Source of the DNA: Symbiodinium natans
Lineage: Eukaryota > Sar > Dinophyceae > Suessiales > Symbiodiniaceae
NCBI GenBank assembly: GCA_905221605.1
Contig: CAJNDS010002086.1
Span: 108,501-172,500, forward strand
DNA: 64,000 bases
Direction: 5' to 3'
In this document: positions 34,301 through 41,200 of the stretch, piece by piece
Numbering within the stretch: the stretch's first letter is position 1
How the letters are laid out: each line of letters starts with the position of its first letter
Position numbers and translations under genes: made by a program
Notes under the pieces: generated by a model
The model's database searches: none
What the model was told of the DNA's origin: nothing
The model's input: only the letters and a program-made list of their open reading frames with translations

Positions 34301-37300
34301 TAAATTGCAGGCTGCAAATCCTAAGTGGTTTTGTTCTCGGCCTAGTTGCGCAAGTCTTGCACCAGTATCCTGGATGAGCTACGATGTAGCAGCTACTTGC
34401 AGCTCCGACTTAGCCAGGTCCAGATTTAAGGATGAAGGTGTTTGCCTGTGCCCTAAACCTTAAACCCTAAACCCTAAACCCTAAACCCTAAACCCTAAAC
34501 CCTTACCCCGTTTCAGGCAGAGCCCTAAGAATTGCAGCCGAGGCAAAAGGAAATGGGACTCGCAGCAACTCGGCTTCAAGGATCTGGAGAGACGAGCCGG
34601 CAGAGGGCGAATGGGTTTGTATACTTCTTTGGCAGGGTTTAGGGTTTAGGGTTTAGGGTTTAGGGCTTAGGGCTCAGGGTTTAGGGTTTAGGGTTTAGGG
34701 CGTTTAGGGTTTATAGGGTTTATATGGCATACACGGAAGCCTGTTGCAAAAGGGCTTGCGGCATGGTTTCAGTTCTGATTTAGCTGCAGCCGTGCTGGAT
34801 GCAGGGAATCCGGAAACGACAAGTGGTCCAAAGACCAGGGCGCAAAGTCTTGGGAGAAGCAGGACTCGTCAGTGTCAACTCCTGTTTTCATACCTTCAGG
34901 GTCCACAACGCAATGCCGCGGCTCCGGACTCGCTGCCCCTGACATCATATCGCAGCAGCTACTATTGGCTGTCAGGATACATGGCCATGTTTCACTGGAC
35001 ATCATAACACTGGAAACCAGTAGACAGCATCTCCATGGATAGTTGCCTGCGGCGCGAGAATTTTAACAGACTTTTTTTCGGGGTTCCTGCATAGGCAAGG
35101 CCTTGTAAACTTACGGTCGTAATCAGAGCCTTTCAGAGCCCTGTTGCTGGGCTGGAGGAGATTTCTCCTCCTATTGCGCACTCACTGCACATGCAGGTTC
35201 TTATCGCGTCGCGCCAGCACACTCAGCAGTTCCAAAGCTCTTTTTTGGGTCGCGATCGCACCCAGGTTCATTAGGCGTTGAGCTCCAAACAGTGACGGCC
35301 ACACCACGCACATTTCTCGACTCGCATTCGATGTCACGAGAGCATGGCACGGGCGCCGTTTTGGCCTTTTGTGCATCCTGGTGCTCAACGGTCGACCCTG
35401 GTACCGATGCAGCAGAAGCGTAGTATTTGGCGGTGACGTCCTGCTGATCTTTTTGAGCTCTAGCGACCAGTGTTTCTATGCAGTCCAGCACTTGCTCCTC
35501 ATTTATGCAGGCGCACACTTTTGCATCTGCAGAAAAAGATTGTAAGTCGATCCTTTAAGTCTGCCATGCAGAGGACTGGAAAAGTGGCGGAAAAGATGAT
35601 TGGAAAAGTGGAGGAGGGAAGGAGGATTGGAAGAGCGGCGGGAAGGACGATTGGAAGAGCGGTGGGAAGGACGATTGGAAGAGCGGCGGGAAGGACGATT
35701 GGAAGAGCGCTGGGAAGGACGATTGGAAGAGCGCTGGGAAGGACGATTGGAAGAGCGCTGGGAAGGACGATTGGAAGAGCGGCGGGAAGGACGATTGGAA
35801 GAGCGCTGGGAAGGACGATTGGAAGAGCGGCGGGAAGGATGACTGGAAGAACAACCAGGCTGGACTGTGTGAACCGGAGATTCGATCAGCTTGATTGGTT
35901 TGAAGCTTATTCGGCCAGGAACCCCACCGAGTCTTTGCACAGCCCGACAAGACAACACAATGGATCCGGGTAAGATGCAGGCTTGAACAAGTGGGTTGTT
36001 CCCAGCAACGAACCCTCCCCTCCCCATACCCTGCAGCACATCTGCCCATTGGATGGAGTTAATGGAGTGGGTCTGCGAGTAAGTGAGCGAGGGAGTGTCT
36101 GGAGTCTGGAGTGAGGAAGGCTGAGTGAATGAGGGAGTGAGTGCAAGAGTGAGAGTGCACGGAGAGAGTCAGTGAGCGAAAGAGTACAGGCTGAGTTAGA
36201 GAATGCGCGCCTCTGTCACTGCAGCTTCGAGTGCATGAGGCAGGGACGAAGCGAAGAGGTTGATTGAGTGAGTGAGTGAGTGTGCGTGGACGCGTGAAGT
36301 GAGCTAGTTCAGAGCGTGATCGAGAGGCGGACCCCACAGCCGGCGCAAGGAATACTAGCGGTAGCTCTGAATTCCTCCACGGCTTAGGTTAGGGAGGGTC
36401 TAGGGCCTTCCTGGTCGTTCGCAGGGGGCACCCTAGGGCTTAATTACTTACAGAGCCTTTAGGTCGTTACTTGTGGTTTTCATAGGTTCTGTACAGGATT
36501 TGTACAAATGTTCTGCCGGCCGGTCCAACTGCTTGTGCAGGCACACGGCAAAGACGACTGGGGTCAGAAGAAGCAGGAATGGGGGAAGCAGGCAGGACGC
36601 ATATGTAGAACTTATGGGCAAACCCACCCTAAACCGTAAACCCTAAACCCTAGACCCTAGACCCTAGACCCTAGACCCTAAACCCTACGGTGTAGGGTTT
36701 AGTTGATGGGATTTGAGGGCTACCCTTCGGCTCCGCTTCAAGCCTAAAGTGCTTTCGGGCGTGGTGTTTTCTTTCCAGCTTAGGGTTTAGGGTTTAGGGT
36801 TTAGGGTTTAGGGTTTAGGGTTTAGGGTTTAGGGTAAGTTGAGTCGCGGGGCGCGGTTTTCGACACATTCGCCGGCTGCGGGGGGGGGGTTTATGACGGT
36901 TTTGGTAGGTTCTTAGAGACCGGAACCTCTTTGCGAGGGCATGACAACCCAAGCCTGGCAGGAGCCCTGAAAGTCACTCAGTCTATACCTCTCCCCGCGC
37001 CGTGGGGACCCCTCGGCGAAGCTCACCCCCAAAGAGTAGGTTGGACAAAACCACGCGGGAGACCCAATGTCGGGGAAGTTGGGTTAAACACGCAACGGTT
37101 GCATGTTCGACGGGAAGATTTTTACCTGTACTTGTACTATACAAGGTTTCTTGTCTGACGGTTGCATGCTGCATGAATGCAAGCATATTGTGGTTTTTTG
37201 GTTGCAGGACAACTGGAACAAGAAAGACGACTGGGGTGGAGGGCAAAAACAACAGGACTTATAGCCGAAGAACGGGAGATAAAGAGACAGTGGTTCGGGT

Positions 37301-38196
37301 TAGAGCATGTTCGATTTGTGACGGGTGACAAAGGGCAGGCAATGATGGTAACCCTAAACCCTAAACCCTAAACCCTAAATGTCTTCAGGGTTCTGGATGC
37401 AAGGTTCCTAGTGCTCTAGAGGAGCTCGCCCTCTCAATACTAAGTCCCCCTTGGGAATCATTTTTTGTTTATATAAAACCCAAGAGGATATTAAACATAT
37501 TGCTGTTACTAAGGTGCTCAGGAGAGTATAGAATACGAACTGCTCCATGTTTACAAAATTCTGCTGTTCGTGCGCTGAGGTTCTTTGGAACCGCCCAAAG
37601 CTTGTGAGTGCTTCCTAAGTTGTTCAGGTACGAGGGTGTGTAGAATCTAGCCCACAAGCATTACCTGAGATTTTATCGGGGCGGTAGGATGATCCCTTCT
37701 TGCGTCATGGCTGGTGACGATGGGTGATCAGTGATGCTCGTATCCCACTGCCGGCATGGGCACACCGGCTCGGACAGCACCGTAAACCACACAGAGAGTT
37801 CTCTTGACACGGGCTTCAGGACAACTGGAACAAGAAAGACGACTGGAGCGGCGGCGGCGGCGGCCAAAAGCAGGACAAAGCGGCCTGAGAAAACCCTAAA
37901 CCCGAAACGCCACAGATGTTGCCAAAGTTCAAGACGTGTGAGCTGATGCCGGAGGATATGAGGCTCACGAAAATAAGGGACCCCGGGGACCCCTAATGTA
38001 GACCCCCAAATAGTAGGGTTCCCCTTTTTTTTACATAGGGACCCCAAGAAGGTACCCCTAAGCTCAGCAACTCCAGATGTTAGAGAAGAAGTCCTTGCAA
38101 CACAGGGGGTTAATGTTTAGGGTTTAGGGTTTAGGGTTTAGGGTTTAGGGTTTAGAGATGTTAGCCCAGAACAACCTAAGAGAGATTCGGGGGGGT

Positions 38197-38233
<37 letters not shown>

Positions 38234-41200
38234 GTGGGGTGGGGAGGCAGGGTTGTGCCTGGTGTTCATGGCCTTTTTTGGTTTAGGTTTTGGGTCTAGT
38301 CCAGTCGTAGCAGTGCTCAAGATCTGATGCATGTTCAGTTTCAGACTTTGATAGAAGCTCCTTTCAGATTCAGTGCGGTAGGACTGGAAGAAGGACCAAG
38401 GGGGCGGCAATCAGAACCAATCTTGGCAGAAGCAGCAGGACGCTCGGCAACTTGATTGTCTTGTTGTTTCGGATGTAGAATTTGCAATTTGCTAATGTTT
38501 CTGGCTTCTGTTCGCGCTTCGGCAATCTTAAATGGACAGGCCCTTGAGACTCAAAGTTCAAAGGACTGCGCCTCAACTCACAACACTCATTTGGGGGGTT
38601 TACGATATGGGTGCCTTATTGGGGTCCTTATTATAAGGGGATCCGACTATTTGGGGGTCTACATTAGGGGTCCCTTAATGTCGCAAATCCCTGTTTTGGA
38701 TCCTTGATTTTGGAAACTGCACTGTGTCCAGTTGATTCCTAAGTTGGTACTGCACTTTTATGGCTCTTCTTCAGGACTTGGTCCAGAAGGTTGCAGCCCC
38801 GGTGATCATGGATTCCCCTGCATACCACAGGTAGCCAGGGCGATCTACCGTGTTGGTTAAATGGAAACCGACCTTCGCAGAGACAGGATGAATTCCTCAG
38901 ACACATACACACACATAAACAAGGCAAGTTGAGTTCCAGTGTCCATGCCGCTGCTCGACACGAAAAGGTAGGGGAAGGAACAGCCGAGAGGTAGTGGATG
39001 AAGCGCATTGTGATGAGGTAGAGACAAATGAATGAATTCTCTCACGCGAAGTTGGTTTGGTTCAAGCTTGGCTCAATGGTTTCAACTGCATCTTCATGTT
39101 TGTGGTGTTGCACAGCAGCGACTGTACGTGGCAATTGAACATCTTCCACGCCACGCTTACACGTGCTGTGCAGATTGTGAAGCTGACCAGAAACTCTTCA
39201 AATGCAGTCATTGTCACCCATCTCCGACATGCGCAGGTACGTTTAGACAGAATGTGGGTGAGATGTGGGGTGCGTCTTACCCACCCACGCACGCACGTGC
39301 ACGCAAGCACGCACATGCGTGCAATGCTCCCTCAGTTTTAACTTCTGACTTCTCTCGCAATTCAGAGGATGGCCTAAACATCACGAAACAGAATACACAA
39401 CGCAGGTGCGTTGGAAAGTGCACTCCCATGGCAACAGGGTCCCCATGGTTCCCCGGCAGGGCTAACAGTCTCAGGGATTTGTTACTTGGGAATTGGGATG
39501 TTCCCCCTTATACTAGCAATCCTTGATTGGAACTTTCGTATTCTAATCCCTATGAAGGAGTGCTAGTATAAGGGGGAACATCCCAACTTGGCACAATGAA
39601 ACTTTTGCAATGTGAGGCGGGGTAGCAACGAGTCTGCCTTGGTGCGCCCCCGCCAAACACACCGACGTGGTTCTTAGGATTGGAAGCAGGGCGGTGGCGG
39701 TGGTGGTGGTGGCGGCGGCCAGTGGGGAAACAACGACCAGCACCTTCGGCTTACATGAGAAACCTTCAAGCTCCAAGCCCAAACTCAAATTTAGGGTTTA
39801 GGGTTTAGGGTTTAGGGTTTTAGGGTTTAGTGTTTAAGCCTAAAACCTCAAACTCCTGTAGGTCCTCGAGCCTATGCCCCCCCTAGTTAGGCCCTAGTGA
39901 TTCTTGCCCTGCATGTCATGATAGAGTCGACCGGCGTTGTGGCGCTTCAGGGAACTTCAAGGTGGTGCTACTAGGAGTTCGGGGCCCAAGGATATGGAAG
40001 CTGGACTTACCCGAAACCCTAAACCCTAAACCCTAAACCCTAAACCCCTAAACCCCCTAATCAGCAGCTCCATGAGAACTGCTGCCAGTCTTTCTGAGCT
40101 TCAGAAATGGAAACTCAGGGTTTGAGGGCCCAAGGGCTGTACGCATGTGATGTAGCATGGAGGGTTTCTAAGCCAGGCATTGGAGCCTTAGACCCAGCTT
40201 GAAGGATTGGCTCTCCGAACTCGCCAAAAATTCCGAAACCCTAAACGCTAAACCCTAAACCCTAAACCCTGTTAGGGGGCTCGGAAGCCCCGGCCTTCTC
40301 TGAAAAGCCTGCCCCTGAACAGCCCCCCAGTTCCTGGTTCGCGCATTGTTCTTGTGCGTTCATCGGAAACCCTAAACCCTAAACCCTAAACCCTAAACCC
40401 TAAACCCTAAACCCTAAACCCTAGACCCTAGACCCTAGACCCTAAACCCTAAACCCTAAACCCTATACAAGCTGGGCTCCGACGAGGACCAGCGCCTGGG
40501 GCGGTGGAGGTGGCAACAAAAAGCAACCGCGCGGGTCTCGGGGCCGAACCGCGAGCCCAACCACCCCCCCCGTTTAGGGTTTAGGGTTTAGGGTTTAGGG
40601 TGATCAACCCCAAAACCCAACTAAACCTCGCCAGTCGGGATGATAAGTCCTTGGGGCGTGGTACTTCTTGCGAAATTCTGTATGCAAGCATGCTGTTGTT
40701 ACCACTTTTTTGAACTGCTGCTCGCTATGATGCTACTGCACCGTCCTTGCAACCCTTACATGAGTCGGCCATTCAAGACTCTCACTCCGCACTAGCTGGG
40801 GAAATTGTGGGTTTAGGGTTTAGGGTTTAGTGTTTAGGGTTTAGGGTTTAGGGTTTAGGGGCATCATGTAAAGAAGGGTCTCGGCCTGGCCCTCAGAGTG
40901 GTGGAGCTCCCAAAGATTCGGGGGGGGGGGGGGGGCTTTGTGCGCACAAACCCTAAACCCTAAACCCTAAACCCTAAACCGTTGTGCAGCCTTTCGCCTT
41001 AGGATCTAGGCCTCAGGGTGAAGGGTTTCAGATTGCGCACAGCTCAGAGCCAGGAGCTGACCTTAAGGACTGTTTCCACTGGAATTTCCACTTCAGGCTT
41101 AAAGGATTTGGGGCGTTTACATGCTGAGGTTACTTTGTGGTACTTTACTGTAACTTTAGATCCTTAGCCTTTTTGGGTTTACTGGGTTTCTTACTCAGGC

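Noticed and set aside
35503-36049. Minus-strand Ser/Arg ORFs (178 and 164 codons) over the 24-bp repeat
   Set aside because: Shadows of the coding minisatellite; only the + strand DDWKSGGK frame agrees in style and phase with neighbouring exons.
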